From NCBI GenBank assembly GCA_934371505.1, contig CAKRNW010000119.1, forward strand, positions 1-5,881: a DNA stretch of 5,881 bases, written 5' to 3'. This document shows positions 5,673 through 5,881 of the stretch, in pieces. Every line of letters starts with the position of its first letter. Within the stretch, counting starts at the first letter, position 1. A program made the translations under genes and the position numbers. Under the pieces are notes generated by a model. The model did not search any database. It saw only the letters and a list, made by a program, of their open reading frames with translations, and was not told the origin of the DNA. The DNA comes from an uncultured Lachnospiraceae bacterium. Lineage in GTDB: Bacteria; Bacillota; Clostridia; Lachnospirales; Lachnospiraceae.

Positions 5673-5881
5673 ATGGATTTTCTTGGAAAGCTTGGTTCTA
5701 AAGGAAGGGACGCCGTTAACAGCGCAAAGGATATGGCAGAGGTTGCCAGCCTCCGGGGGCGCATCCGCTCCCTGGAAGAAATCATTGATACCCAGTATCA
5801 GGAAATTGGCAAACATTATTATGAGTTGAATGGGGAAACCGCAGACCCTATCTATCAGAAAAACTGCGAGCTGATTGACAA
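5673..5881 (+). CDS. Small helical protein of unknown function (5' part only)
   Basis: The ATG at 5673-5675 is preceded by AAGAAAGGA (5655-5663) at 9-nt spacing. The frame stays open to the right edge, giving 69 complete codons. The peptide begins MDFLGKLGSKGRDAVNSAKD and continues with a heptad-like stretch (LRGRIRSLEEIIDTQYQEIGKHYYEL) predicted to be a coiled coil. It has no signal peptide or membrane segment in the visible part. It resembles short Clostridia proteins in which such a coiled coil is followed by a C-terminal zinc ribbon. That part lies outside the window, so the match is tentative and no function is assigned. It starts 16 nt after the penicillin-binding-protein stop with no terminator between, so the two are probably co-transcribed. 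Confidence 0.75.
   Translation, partial: MDFLGKLGSKGRDAVNSAKDMAEVASLRGRIRSLEEIIDTQYQEIGKHYYELNGETADPIYQKNCELID

Noticed and set aside
1..5881. Novel defence, mobile or secretion system
   Set aside because: All long genes fall into known housekeeping families. There are no transposases, integrases, direct-repeat arrays or toxin-antitoxin pairs, and the only candidate novelties are the regulatory elements reported above.

Overview
This window looks like ordinary chromosomal housekeeping DNA from a low-to-mid GC Firmicute, most likely a Clostridia / Lachnospiraceae-type gut anaerobe. That assignment is an inference from protein style and signals: a SpoIID/LytB-like peptidoglycan-binding protein typical of spore-forming Clostridia, a class A penicillin-binding protein with the Cys-rich and Pro/Thr-rich tail common in that group, GGAGG-type ribosome binding sites and sigma-A-like promoters. 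I see no mobile element, CRISPR array, rRNA or tRNA.

Layout. At 1-450 (+) is the 3' end of a SpoIID-like plus peptidoglycan-binding-domain protein, followed by its own rho-independent terminator (455-518). A second, A/T-flanked hairpin (547-582) works in either direction and closes the convergent gene mgtE (590-1921, -), a CBS-domain Mg2+ transporter/channel. Upstream of mgtE is a transcribed leader of about 130 nt. It starts from a promoter overlapping the end of the previous gene and holds a 36-codon ORF that overlaps the mgtE start, plus a strong candidate RNA stem. Next is a YigZ/IMPACT-family protein (2060-2698, -). A 195-bp divergent intergenic region (2699-2893) carries a perfect-arm 24-bp palindrome and an extended -10 promoter. 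That promoter drives a 920-residue class A penicillin-binding protein (2894-5656, +). Its stop is followed after 16 nt by the start of a small helical protein (5673 to the window end), probably in the same transcript.

How the genes relate. Two genes serve cell-wall metabolism (the partial SpoIID-like protein and the bifunctional glycosyltransferase/transpeptidase) and one serves magnesium homeostasis. The YigZ-family protein is a conserved protein of uncertain role. yigZ and mgtE are co-directional without a recognisable terminator between them, so read-through is possible, but mgtE has its own promoter.

The most interesting element is the mgtE leader (about 1897-2053, - strand). It combines an upstream ORF with an Asp-Asn-Pro-Val-Pro segment, a 13-bp stem whose only imperfections are G-U pairs in the mgtE-sense RNA, and a short segment complementary to the mgtE ribosome binding site. 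The architecture resembles the Mg2+-responsive leader peptides of enteric mgtA/mgtL. Homology is not claimed, and the regulatory reading is a hypothesis.
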